A stretch of 64,000 bases of DNA, from contig NZ_JABBXD010000010.1 in the NCBI RefSeq assembly GCF_014750655.1, positions 56,682 to 120,681 of the forward strand, written 5' to 3'. This DNA is from Salinimonas profundi (GTDB lineage: Bacteria > Pseudomonadota > Gammaproteobacteria > Enterobacterales > Alteromonadaceae). The notes below the pieces were generated by a model. That model ran no database searches. It had not been told where the DNA came from and saw only the letters and a program-made list of their open reading frames with translations. Position 1 is the first letter of the stretch; each line of letters opens with the position of its first letter. The translations under genes were made by a program, and so were the position numbers. This document shows, piece by piece, positions 48,901-57,364 of the stretch.

Positions 48901-50945
48901 TTTTAAAGAACGTATATATACCTGATAAAGTTTACGATATATGTTTTTTCAGAAGTAGCGATGAAGAAAAATACATTCAGTTTTTCAAACATGAGCTACC
49001 TGAACCTAAGGTATTTAGTCACAACTACGTAAAGTCTATTTGGGAACGTTATGTAGTAGGATTTCAAACTGAATCTTCTTACAATTTTGCAGGACAACTG
49101 AAACTTAAAGACTTCGACGACGATGGCACCTTAGGTTATAGAAATTGTAACATGATACCAAGAGCTGGTTTCATTCGTTATCAGTCTAGTGTGCAAAATG
49201 CAAATAATGGAATTGTATACGACGAATCCCTCGAGTTTAGAAAATCACTTAATTCCGAATTTGTTATTGGTGTAATAGGTACAATTTACGAAGGAACAAA
49301 CCCGAACTTACTAATTGAAGCAGTTAGCGAATTGCGCAAAATTTACCCACAAAAAAATATTACGCTAGTTATATATACAATTAATGTTCTCATTGAATTA
49401 CCAAAGGAAGATTGGATTATAATATCCAATTTTTCAAAGGATAAAAAGTTCTCGTCACTTTCTCAGCTTGATATTATGGTTAATACTTGGAATTCAACTG
49501 CCCAGCTATATAGCGGATCTAACAAAAATATTGATGCGATAGAGCACGAGATTCCACTAATTGCAGCTAAGACGCCTGCTTATGAGGAGCAATTGGGAGA
49601 AGACTATCCGCTATTTTATAAATTTGATTCTAAGGTATCTGTTTCTAAAATTAGTATTGTCTCAAGCTTTAAAAGTTTAATTGAAAAATGTTTTGATGAA
49701 GATTTTTTGCTTGATGTAAGATCCTATCTTCGCTGGAGAAAGACATATATTTCCAAAGAAGCATCTTCTTTTTTGTATGCAAAGCAAATTAGCGCACTCT
49801 GTGAAAAACATGTTTTAATCGTAACACAAAATCTCGGTGTCGGTGGTGTACAAAAATATACAAGACAGTTAGTTAAATCGCTTCCAACTTGTAAGATAAC
49901 AATTCTTATCGATGATGAGGTTAGTCGTTCTGACTATACACAATTTGGTTATGGGTCAAGATCTATAAAAATAGAAAGCTTGGCTAATTTCGATAAACTT
50001 GATTTGTATAGATTTGATACCGTATTTTTGAATTCTTATCCAGTTGATGAGGCTCGCTTAGAAAATATATTGTCGAAGCTAGATGTCGCTGGCTGCAGGG
50101 TATTTCCAATACTACATTCAGATATACATCCTTTCACGGTAGCGATCTCTCGTTTTCTGAGTAAAGTCAACAAGTTGATTACAATTAATAGAAAAATAAT
50201 AGACAAGTTGAAATTTAATTGTCATACAGATTTTTCTCGTGATTTTTATCATATTACACCATCTTTGGATGATTTCGATTTCTCCACCAGTTTACCAAAA
50301 ACTGAAAGAACCAAAAAAATCGCTTTTTTTGGTCGAATTGCGAGACTAAAATGTGTTGATTTTCTATGCGAAGCCTTCTGTGAGTATAGCTTAAATTATA
50401 ATAGTGACTATGAGTTACATATCTGCGGGCCTCTCGCTCATAAAGGTTTAGATAAGGTTATTGACCTTTGCAATAAGAAAGCAGGAAAGAAAATTATCTA
50501 TTTGCACGATAAGGAGTTCTCTGCAACAGAAAGAATGGAGTTGTTTTCAAGCATTGATGCTTTAATTTATACAACTGCAACTGAAGGTTTACCGTACACT
50601 TTTCTTGAAGCTAATGCGAATGGCGTACCTGTAATCAGCACGAATGTCGGGGCAGTTTCTACGCTCGTAAAGGATGGCATCAATGGTTTCCTAATTGACC
50701 TTAAAGGGTTATACCTCGAAAATCTTTACGAAGAAAAGCCATATAACAGGTTAGCTGAAATAATGAAAGAGAATAAGGAGTCTTATATCGAGACTTTTAG
50801 TTCGACTTTGCATAAATTTGAGTTCGGCGAAGTTTCACTTGATGAATTGAGTTTCAATTCTATCTATTTAGCTAAAGAAAATTTCCTTTTTGACAAGATG
50901 CGAAACGCATTTCGTGAAGTTGTGTATTCAAAGGATTCTAAATGA
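45936..50945 (+). CDS. Giant multidomain glycosyltransferase (four GT-B-like modules)
   Basis: 1669 residues from the ATG at 45936; the frame extends 15 codons upstream without an ATG or ribosome site. Module 1 (about 25-430) and module 2 (about 520-915) are GT4-like and similar to each other, with equivalent motifs about 495 residues apart: NEVRGFWELT/YEMRGLWHET, IGFIGSTNEYEG/IGYFGAITYYEG, and DLIVIPRRNERVCNIVPPLK/DLFVIPRLPYSVCHNVEPLK. Module 3 (about 915-1290) is a more distant GT-B-like unit (IGVIGTIYEGTNPNLLIEAV). Module 4 (about 1290-1640) is another GT4 with VTQNLGVGGVQKYTRQL, FFGRIARLK and TEGLPYTFLEANANGVPVIST. No membrane segment. It overlaps the next gene by four bases. AT-rich. Confidence 0.85.
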   Translation: MNNEKATLLEKAESLLLEDTKKIKVPVHKRVAYIVSHGASYASNGYAIRTQTVAKGLQEAGFEIVCFVKPGRPWVLDEQIDISIEETIDKVRYVHSEKHRSYVFSSADEELERNVEYYLKMFKIYRPEIILAASDYKVGLPSLIAARILDIPFINEVRGFWELTRLSKNQCYMDSEEYFQQIEIDTYVAKNSDKVLTLNNQMKSYLEQRGVESNNIKLLPNSVNKLPPVELKKRKVKSDQFTIGFIGSTNEYEGISDLIDACQLLNDEGYEVKLLIVGSSKAYKNKAETTKTKFSWLEEVGRVGHCEVPAYYAAIDLIVIPRRNERVCNIVPPLKIVEALSYNKNVVAADIPPLAEYASDFDSITLFKSGDVLDLKNTIKSAFKNQKSIKRKKLLTTSNINEAIDVLNSYIKKTTSKTITADAQKLPELQFTRQTAIFSILLDCENINSKSLDYFLSLVDVEQNKRLRISISATNVKDPQLIKRFQNLGILNTGLADNLQIKNSSYDIVITNNRNGRIPEDDSYELDSGLGIFESVISLAKNVSRNKILYVVNTDDSNLSAGYHKRSLHLAEGFLDNEITIPLVSLKSKKFGIRNNINFIPKESKLLRRIIEWLQPATIIAASNHENARPFLELKDSLSFDFVYEMRGLWHETYAAKMLEKNKNYNISGDKYYLQELREELKTVTQSDKIVFICEEMKAYVENKLGRTISNYAVVGNGFKIDKSRPRETKPIKTADLLTIGYFGAITYYEGITFLLDAVYDLVSQGYNIRVLLLGKNSIKEKWVLDLSKYDFVEFGGFVNNIDEQYEKIDLFVIPRLPYSVCHNVEPLKPFDCFSRQVPLLVSDCDALKRLAADGERAMLFRAGDKQSLKDAIVDLYTSGYPEEMLKRARLWVENNTSWSDLTSKYSKLVQKQKKKIYYLYADKWCVSYKWSGASINTINEMAVMIEDNDVYYNNIYVNDLFEDGLFDEQAFVDRFNSTPSSKFKRSKFLKNVYIPDKVYDICFFRSSDEEKYIQFFKHELPEPKVFSHNYVKSIWERYVVGFQTESSYNFAGQLKLKDFDDDGTLGYRNCNMIPRAGFIRYQSSVQNANNGIVYDESLEFRKSLNSEFVIGVIGTIYEGTNPNLLIEAVSELRKIYPQKNITLVIYTINVLIELPKEDWIIISNFSKDKKFSSLSQLDIMVNTWNSTAQLYSGSNKNIDAIEHEIPLIAAKTPAYEEQLGEDYPLFYKFDSKVSVSKISIVSSFKSLIEKCFDEDFLLDVRSYLRWRKTYISKEASSFLYAKQISALCEKHVLIVTQNLGVGGVQKYTRQLVKSLPTCKITILIDDEVSRSDYTQFGYGSRSIKIESLANFDKLDLYRFDTVFLNSYPVDEARLENILSKLDVAGCRVFPILHSDIHPFTVAISRFLSKVNKLITINRKIIDKLKFNCHTDFSRDFYHITPSLDDFDFSTSLPKTERTKKIAFFGRIARLKCVDFLCEAFCEYSLNYNSDYELHICGPLAHKGLDKVIDLCNKKAGKKIIYLHDKEFSATERMELFSSIDALIYTTATEGLPYTFLEANANGVPVISTNVGAVSTLVKDGINGFLIDLKGLYLENLYEEKPYNRLAEIMKENKESYIETFSSTLHKFEFGEVSLDELSFNSIYLAKENFLFDKMRNAFREVVYSKDSK

Positions 50946-52072
50946 ATACTTACGGTTATGTTTTTAAAAATCTATCTTCAAGCTCTGAATTCGCTTCGCT
51001 AGTCAGCTCGGGTCAGCGTAGCTTTCACTTTCGATATAAAAACTTTGATTTTTACTATCTTCATAGAAGTAGAAGCTTAAACACCTTAGTTTCTTTTCAT
51101 GCCGCGGTTTCTCCGAGTATCGATCTACCTGTTTTTCGCGGGCATAATTGGAACATAGATAATGCGAATATTCTTTGTGTTAGCGATTATACTCTAGCTC
51201 GTTATAGGGATTTTAATAAAAGTAAAATACCCTTTGATTCTACTTTTTTTCAGCCTACGAAAAATATCAATACTGAGAAAGTGCTAACAGATGTTATCCG
51301 CTTTGTTGTAGATTATAATTCTGGTGACTCAATTATGTTTGGGACAAGTGCGGGAGGCTTAGCCGCCTTGAAATATAGCTGTTATTTCGACTCAGTTGCA
51401 CTAATCGGTAACGCAGAATTTTTCCTAGAGAGTTGGTGGAATTTTCCTAATACTGCAAATATAATCAAACAGCAAAATGATGAGATTTTTTATCCAGACA
51501 TATTTCAATGGATAAAAGAATTCGGCCCTCCAAAGAGATTGGTTTTGTCATCTAACGTCTTTGATGAGATGACATATGACAAACACCATGCTCCTCTTAT
51601 TTCTTTTTTTAAGAATTTTTATCCTGATCAAATTTTTGAAATAAGACATTGTGAGAAACATACTGGTAAGTTCCACACTTCACATTTCCCGGGAAATACA
51701 CCTCATAAGGGCCTAATAAAAAACTTACTATACAAATCCAAAGAAGTTGTAATTTCAACGTACTTTCCTAACAGAGTCCTTGACGACTTTTCAGATTATA
51801 GAAACTTCATAAAGGTAATCGATCTAAATAATCTATCATCTTTGCATGATGATGACTTGAGATCATTTAATTATATGTCTTCTCTTTTAGTATTATATGG
51901 AGAAGAGAAGGAGTCACCTCTTTCTGACTTACCATTGAAGTTTGACTGGGTCTTTAGGAAAAAAGACGCCATTAATCTCACTCCGAGTAAGCACGGAGTT
52001 TTTACTATTTCACTGCCTTTCAAAGATTTTGTAATTAAGACAAATTCTTTTAGGATCGAAAAGAATTCTTAA
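50942..52072 (+). CDS. Serine-hydrolase-like protein of the glycan locus, unknown role
   Basis: 376 residues, start overlapping the giant glycosyltransferase stop (ATGA), so translation is coupled. A nucleophile-elbow motif GTSAGGLAALKYS has its Ser at about residue 137; acidic residues follow, and HTSHFPGNTPHKG could supply the His of an alpha/beta-hydrolase triad. The C-terminal third (about 260-376) is a separate region with no motif I recognise. No signal peptide, so a cytoplasmic role on a sugar intermediate (deacetylation, acyl transfer) or a non-catalytic partner role is possible. Family not identified. Confidence 0.55.
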   Translation: MNTYGYVFKNLSSSSEFASLVSSGQRSFHFRYKNFDFYYLHRSRSLNTLVSFHAAVSPSIDLPVFRGHNWNIDNANILCVSDYTLARYRDFNKSKIPFDSTFFQPTKNINTEKVLTDVIRFVVDYNSGDSIMFGTSAGGLAALKYSCYFDSVALIGNAEFFLESWWNFPNTANIIKQQNDEIFYPDIFQWIKEFGPPKRLVLSSNVFDEMTYDKHHAPLISFFKNFYPDQIFEIRHCEKHTGKFHTSHFPGNTPHKGLIKNLLYKSKEVVISTYFPNRVLDDFSDYRNFIKVIDLNNLSSLHDDDLRSFNYMSSLLVLYGEEKESPLSDLPLKFDWVFRKKDAINLTPSKHGVFTISLPFKDFVIKTNSFRIEKNS

Positions 52073-52086
52073 GACGATAACTAGTG

Positions 52087-54837
52087 ATGTTAAAGTTTGA
52101 TAAAGATTGGTATTTATCTACTAATCCAGATGTTCAAAGAAATAATATTAATGCATTCCATCATTACATGCGTTTTGGTAGAGCTGAGGGGCGACTTCCA
52201 TTTGCTCTAGATTCGTTTGATTTAGAGCAAAAACTGTGGGCATCTGATTTTCAAAAAACATACTTGAGTAAGCTCACTTATAATGCATCAAATTCCGAGT
52301 TAGGCATCGAATGTTCATACTCCAATTGGGCTCTGTGTAGATGGTACGCGAGTTTTGGGCAGTGGTCGTACGCTTATAATTTTCTTAAAGGTTTTTTTTA
52401 CGATTATGAGCTGTATAGCTTGGTCAATGTAAACTCAATTCATCTTTTAGCATTTTCTTGTTGCTTCAATGTCGCGGATTATGAATTTGCAAGAAAAATA
52501 ATATACTCTCCTTGTTGGATAAACTCTAGCGAAAGACTCCTCGCTGAATCGATGTTGCTTAATGGTAATAAGAAACTCGAGTGTATAAATCGACTTTTTG
52601 AAATTTATGATTTATCACCGCTTTGTAGTGATAAAGCTCCCTTCCTTGAGAGTATTAGTTCCCTTGTGGTTACCGAAAACAGGTTGTTAGACCCGTTGGT
52701 TACGATCATTATCCCCTGCTACAACGCTGAAAAAACAATAGCTACCGCACTTCGCAGTCTCTTAAATCAGTCATATCAACGTATTGAGATTATCGTGTCT
52801 GATGACTGTTCGACGGATAATTCGAAAGAGATAATTAGTGAATTTAGTAGAAAAGATAGCCGTGTAAAGCTTTTATCGCTACCGAAGAACCGGGGTGCAT
52901 ATGCAGCTCGTAACAAGGCGTTGAATATTGCAAAAGGAAGTTTGATTATGACTCACGATGCGGATGACTGGTCGCATCCGCAAAAGATTCGACTTCAAGT
53001 TGATGCATTAAAGTGGAATCCAAAACTGGTGGCTTCAGTCTCTCATTGGGTTCGCACAACTCCTGATATGACATTTCAACGCTGGCGCATGGAAGAAGGC
53101 TGGATTTATCGAAATGTATCATCTCTGATGTTTCGGCGAAAAGTGTTCAAAAAGCTAGGCTATTGGGATCTTGTATCAGTCAATGCTGATACTGAATACT
53201 ACCATCGCATTAGAAAAGTGTTTGGTGATAAAAGCATCGTTGAAGTAAAGCCTGGTGTCCCACTTTCCTTCGGCCGAGCAGACGACGCATCATTAAGCCA
53301 AACTAAAGCAACCCATCTACGAACTCAATTTCGCGGTGTAAGAAAAGACTATCATGATGCAGCTATTAATTGGCATGCAACCGCAAAAAAGCTGTATATG
53401 GAAGAAGATCCTGATAAGCGGCCATTTCCTGTACCAATTCTCATCTTTAGAGGATCACCTTCAGCGCGTAAAAGCAACTTAATGCTCAAGTTGCAAGCGG
53501 CTTCGGCGTTTGACTGTGACTGGTATCTCAAGAGATACCAGGATTTGCGTGTGGCAAAGGTCGATCCTATAAAGCATTTTATTCAATTTGGTTTAGATGA
53601 AGGTCGAGACCCATCTCCACACTGTTCTATTTCTGGTCTTGCTCTTCTTGAACGCTCAGACTATATCACTGCGGTTGAAAACTATGTAGAAAACATCAAA
53701 GACAAGTCGGGACCGGTTTTTTTGCCTGGCAACAATAAATGGTATGAAGATAAAAATACCATAATCGCAATTGGTCATCAGGTCACGAACGAGTTATTCG
53801 GCGCAGAACGAAGCTTTTTAGATTCTTTGGAAATACTTCACAAACTAGGATTCAACTTGGTTGTAGTGCTGCCGTTTGCAAATGAAGAGTATATTAAGGC
53901 TGTTTCTTCCTGGGCGTGTTCGGTCGTTGTAACTCCGTATGGTTGGTGGGATAAAACAACGGAGCCTGTCGAAGAAACAATTACGGCTTTCAAATCCATT
54001 TTTGCCAGATACCATGATGCACAAGTATACATAAATACATTAGTTCTTTGTGAGCCTGTTATCGCAGCAGCTCAGATGGAACTGCCTACGACGATTCATG
54101 TAAGGGAGCTTCTTGAGTATGATAGCGATCTTTGCAATATTCTTAACGCCTCCCATGAGGACTTGAGGACTTGGTTAGGTAACACAACTTGCTCTTTTCT
54201 CGCTAACTCTCAGATTGTTGCCAGTTGGTTACCCTACAAGCAAGACATTTCGGTTATACCTAATTTTGTTCGTTCGAATACGTTAGCGTATAAAAAGCTT
54301 CCCGAAAGTAATCAGTTTAAGGTTGTGGTGTTAAGTAGCAATCTGCCCAAAAAAGGCATCGAGGACATCATTGCAGTAGCTCGGCTTTGTAATGAAAAAG
54401 ATTCTCGTGTTGTTTTTGAACTACATGGTCCTGAAAATTCCTTCGTACAAAGCTGGCGTAAGAAGGGCTTGCCAGAGAATCTAAACTTTTGCGGCTATGC
54501 AGAGGATGCCAGGCAGGTAATTGATGGTGCACACTGTGTCCTAAACCTTTCACATTTTAAAGAATCGTTCGGACGTACGGTGTTAGAGGCGATGGCTTCC
54601 GGTAGGCCTGTCGTGGCTTATCGCTGGGGAGCATTGCCTGAATTGATTGATGATACCTGTGGTATACTAGAAGACTTTGGCGATATTCAGGGAGTTGCAG
54701 ATTCACTGATTAATCTCGCAAATAATCGAGAAAAACTTACCTCACTGGGTATTGGCGGTTTTATCAAAGCCAAGCGTAATTACACAGAAGACGCTGTTAG
54801 CAAGTCCTACCAGGCACATTTTAATTTCTCTGACTAA
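52087..54837 (+). CDS. Bifunctional glycosyltransferase (GT2 plus GT4) with YPDV-type repeats
   Basis: 916 residues from the ATG at 52087 (a GTG codon precedes it). Order: a repeat at about 2-38 (FDKDWYLSTNPDVQ, HYMRFGRAEGRLP); a helical region; a GT2 domain from about 203 (VTIIIPCYNAEKTIATALRSLLNQ, VSDDCSTDNS, THDADDW as the metal-binding DxD); a second repeat at about 475-512 (FDCDWYLKRYQDLRV, HFIQFGLDEGRDPSP); and a GT4 domain from about 560 (NELFGAERSFLDSLEIL, FGRTVLEAMASGRPVVAYRWGALPELI). It probably adds two different sugars. Acceptor and donors unknown. Confidence 0.85.
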   Translation: MLKFDKDWYLSTNPDVQRNNINAFHHYMRFGRAEGRLPFALDSFDLEQKLWASDFQKTYLSKLTYNASNSELGIECSYSNWALCRWYASFGQWSYAYNFLKGFFYDYELYSLVNVNSIHLLAFSCCFNVADYEFARKIIYSPCWINSSERLLAESMLLNGNKKLECINRLFEIYDLSPLCSDKAPFLESISSLVVTENRLLDPLVTIIIPCYNAEKTIATALRSLLNQSYQRIEIIVSDDCSTDNSKEIISEFSRKDSRVKLLSLPKNRGAYAARNKALNIAKGSLIMTHDADDWSHPQKIRLQVDALKWNPKLVASVSHWVRTTPDMTFQRWRMEEGWIYRNVSSLMFRRKVFKKLGYWDLVSVNADTEYYHRIRKVFGDKSIVEVKPGVPLSFGRADDASLSQTKATHLRTQFRGVRKDYHDAAINWHATAKKLYMEEDPDKRPFPVPILIFRGSPSARKSNLMLKLQAASAFDCDWYLKRYQDLRVAKVDPIKHFIQFGLDEGRDPSPHCSISGLALLERSDYITAVENYVENIKDKSGPVFLPGNNKWYEDKNTIIAIGHQVTNELFGAERSFLDSLEILHKLGFNLVVVLPFANEEYIKAVSSWACSVVVTPYGWWDKTTEPVEETITAFKSIFARYHDAQVYINTLVLCEPVIAAAQMELPTTIHVRELLEYDSDLCNILNASHEDLRTWLGNTTCSFLANSQIVASWLPYKQDISVIPNFVRSNTLAYKKLPESNQFKVVVLSSNLPKKGIEDIIAVARLCNEKDSRVVFELHGPENSFVQSWRKKGLPENLNFCGYAEDARQVIDGAHCVLNLSHFKESFGRTVLEAMASGRPVVAYRWGALPELIDDTCGILEDFGDIQGVADSLINLANNREKLTSLGIGGFIKAKRNYTEDAVSKSYQAHFNFSD

Positions 54838-54867
54838 ACAGCTACAAGATAAAAATTGGAAACATCA

Positions 54868-56214
54868 ATGAGCAGTAAATATTTTGGTACGGATGGTATT
54901 CGAGGGAAAGTTGGGCAACTTCCAATGACTCCAGAGTTTGTGATGAAGCTTGGTTGGGCTGCAGGAGTAATTTTGTCCGCATCTGGAACAAAAGAAGTAC
55001 TAATCGGAAAAGATACTCGTGCTAGCGGATACATGCTTGAGTCTGCGTTAGAATCAGGATTATCTGCCGCCGGCGTTAATATAGCCTTGGCGGGACCTAT
55101 TCCAACCCCTGCAGTTGCTTACCTCACATCAACATTCCATGCTGATGCCGGAGTAGTAATTAGTGCCTCTCATAATCCTTACTATGATAACGGCATTAAA
55201 TTCTTTTCTCAGGCGGGAACAAAACTGTCTGATGAACAACAACAGCAGGTAGAAGAAAAGCTGGCGTACGCGCTTAGCAATGGTATCGACTGTGTCAGCT
55301 CAGATAAGTTAGGCAAAGCAAGAAGAATCGAGGATGCAGCAGGCCGTTATATTGAGTATTGCAAAGGGACATTTCCTTCTAACTTAAGTCTTCAAGGTAT
55401 GAAAATTGTTGTGGACAGTGCCAATGGCGCTGCTTACAAAGTTGCACCGTATGTACTTTCAGAGCTTGGCGCCGAAATAATATCTATTAACGATAAGCCC
55501 AATGGGGTCAATATAAATCAAGAGTGTGGCGCCACTTCACTACGTATGTTGCAACAGGAAGTAATAGCTCAATCAGCGGATGTCGGTATAGCGGTCGATG
55601 GTGATGCAGATCGCATTATTATGGTTGATAACGTGGGAGACATAGTTGACGGTGATGAAATTTTGTTTTTGCTTGCGCTTGCTGCTAAGCAAGAAGGCTA
55701 CGAAGGGGGCGTTGCTGGAACCTTGATGTCCAACCTTGGCCTTGAGAAAACCTTAAAGTCGCTAAATATTCCATTTACGAGAACAAAGGTGGGCGATCGC
55801 TATGTTATGCAAGCACTTGAAGAAAATGGGTGGAAAATTGGTGGTGAAACATCGGGCCACATATTGCATTTGGATCATGCTGCGACAGGAGATGCAATTG
55901 TAGCAGCGCTTCAGGTATTAGCTATTCTAGCCTCCACTAAGGAATCATTGCACTCTCTTAAGCAAGGCATGGAAAAGTTTCCGCAAGCGCTAGTCAATAT
56001 CAGGACTTCGCCAAGAGCAAATCCATTAGAAACTGAAGCCGTAACACAAGCGATTCAGTCCCTGAATAAAACGCTTTCAGGTAATGGTCGTTTGGTTTTG
56101 CGCAAATCAGGAACCGAACCTTTGATCCGTGTGATGGTCGAGTCTTCATGTAACAATACGGCGACTAGGTTAGCAGAAGATTTGGCAGCTGTGATCGAAT
56201 CTCAGTTAGACTAA
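54868..56214 (+). CDS. glmM: Phosphoglucosamine mutase
   Basis: 448 residues from the ATG at 54868 with GGA upstream. The start [32 protein letters not shown] is typical GlmM. The phosphoserine is Ser101 in [16 protein letters not shown], the metal loop is [12 protein letters not shown], the sugar loop GGETSGH, and the phosphate loop [12 protein letters not shown]. Converts GlcN-6-P to GlcN-1-P for UDP-GlcNAc, the precursor used by WecB. The housekeeping glmM is normally elsewhere, next to folP, so this may be a second copy; that cannot be decided here. Confidence 0.93.
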   Translation: MSSKYFGTDGIRGKVGQLPMTPEFVMKLGWAAGVILSASGTKEVLIGKDTRASGYMLESALESGLSAAGVNIALAGPIPTPAVAYLTSTFHADAGVVISASHNPYYDNGIKFFSQAGTKLSDEQQQQVEEKLAYALSNGIDCVSSDKLGKARRIEDAAGRYIEYCKGTFPSNLSLQGMKIVVDSANGAAYKVAPYVLSELGAEIISINDKPNGVNINQECGATSLRMLQQEVIAQSADVGIAVDGDADRIIMVDNVGDIVDGDEILFLLALAAKQEGYEGGVAGTLMSNLGLEKTLKSLNIPFTRTKVGDRYVMQALEENGWKIGGETSGHILHLDHAATGDAIVAALQVLAILASTKESLHSLKQGMEKFPQALVNIRTSPRANPLETEAVTQAIQSLNKTLSGNGRLVLRKSGTEPLIRVMVESSCNNTATRLAEDLAAVIESQLD

Positions 56215-56281
56215 ACAGTGAAACAATCGCTCGTCTTAGTCATAGAAAAAGTTAAATACAGGTCAATAAATAGTAGTTTTC

Positions 56282-57364
56282 ATGCGGATAATTTTTCATT
56301 TCGGTCCTCCTAAAACCGGAACATCAGCGATACAAAAATGGCTTTCTTCCAATACTAAGTGGCTAGTTTCACAGGGTGTTCATTATCCACTGCATGGCCT
56401 AGACCAAAATGGCGTAAGCTCTGGTAATTTGAGGTCTGTTTTTTCTGGTGACAAGGGGGATTTTGAATTCTCTCCCAACTTATATCAGCGCGAAATTGAG
56501 AAAGCACAACAAAACAAGTGCCATACTTTGCTATTTTCTTCGGAATTCTTTTTTCGAAATATTGAGCTGATAAGCAAAAACGTTCCAGCAGCAGAGTTTG
56601 TTGGTTATATTCGTTTCGGGCTAGAGACGCTTCAGTCCTCATATAACCAAGCAGTGAAAAGGCATGGTCGTACAGCGCTTTTTGCTCCAGCAAGCCACAC
56701 CCAATCCACATTGACTACGCTATCGAGCAAGATTGATGTAGTAGGTGAAGGTCGATTCATTTTGCGGCCTTATCATAAGTCCCTTTTTGTTAAGGGCAGT
56801 CTGGTCCCTGACTTTCTGGAAGCCATCGGTGTAGATGCTTCAGAGGTAGATACGTCTGTTGGCAGGGTAAATCCGTCTTACTCAATTGAAGCCATTGAAG
56901 TAAAGCGCTGGTTTAATCAGCTGCCTTCTGCAAGTTTACAGACTCGCTTAGACCTTGCGTTACAAGGCTACGGGAGTGGTGAGCCATTTTCTTTGTTAAA
57001 TGATAAAGAATTTGAAACGGCTAAAAAGCGTTATGTGGTGCAGTTAAATAGTTTTATTGATAAACACGAGATTCATCACGGGAAAGAGTTTTTGACTTTC
57101 TGCAAAACGCAGGCCAATCATCCCTATAAAGCGCAGGAGTTGAGTAATGCGCAATTCGAAACTGTGCTTAAAACTATAGTGGCAGATAAAAAGCTAACTT
57201 ACACCGCGCTCTATACTGCATATAGACTTGCCCAAAAACAGCAAGACAACCTAACTAATCCGGAAAGAATCGCTAGTTTGAATAAAGTAGTGCCAGGTTG
57301 GGTAAAACTAGTTGCAAAATGTAAGGCAGCACTCGCGTCAAAATCATCAGGGGATAGCATATGA
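56282..57364 (+). CDS. Sulfotransferase-like protein
   Basis: 360 residues. FHFGPPKTGTSAIQKWLSSN is the 5'-phosphosulfate loop of PAPS-dependent sulfotransferases. A second, 3'-phosphate-binding element may lie in EFVGYIRFGLETLQSSYNQ, where an Arg and Ser have the usual spacing. The remainder is divergent. Probably sulfates a sugar of the glycan in the cytoplasm; substrate unknown. No clear ribosome site. Overlaps the next gene by four bases. Confidence 0.7.
   Translation: MRIIFHFGPPKTGTSAIQKWLSSNTKWLVSQGVHYPLHGLDQNGVSSGNLRSVFSGDKGDFEFSPNLYQREIEKAQQNKCHTLLFSSEFFFRNIELISKNVPAAEFVGYIRFGLETLQSSYNQAVKRHGRTALFAPASHTQSTLTTLSSKIDVVGEGRFILRPYHKSLFVKGSLVPDFLEAIGVDASEVDTSVGRVNPSYSIEAIEVKRWFNQLPSASLQTRLDLALQGYGSGEPFSLLNDKEFETAKKRYVVQLNSFIDKHEIHHGKEFLTFCKTQANHPYKAQELSNAQFETVLKTIVADKKLTYTALYTAYRLAQKQQDNLTNPERIASLNKVVPGWVKLVAKCKAALASKSSGDSI

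Noticed and set aside
53838..54553. Minus-strand frames within the GT2-GT4 gene
   Set aside because: Antisense to a strongly supported glycosyltransferase domain.
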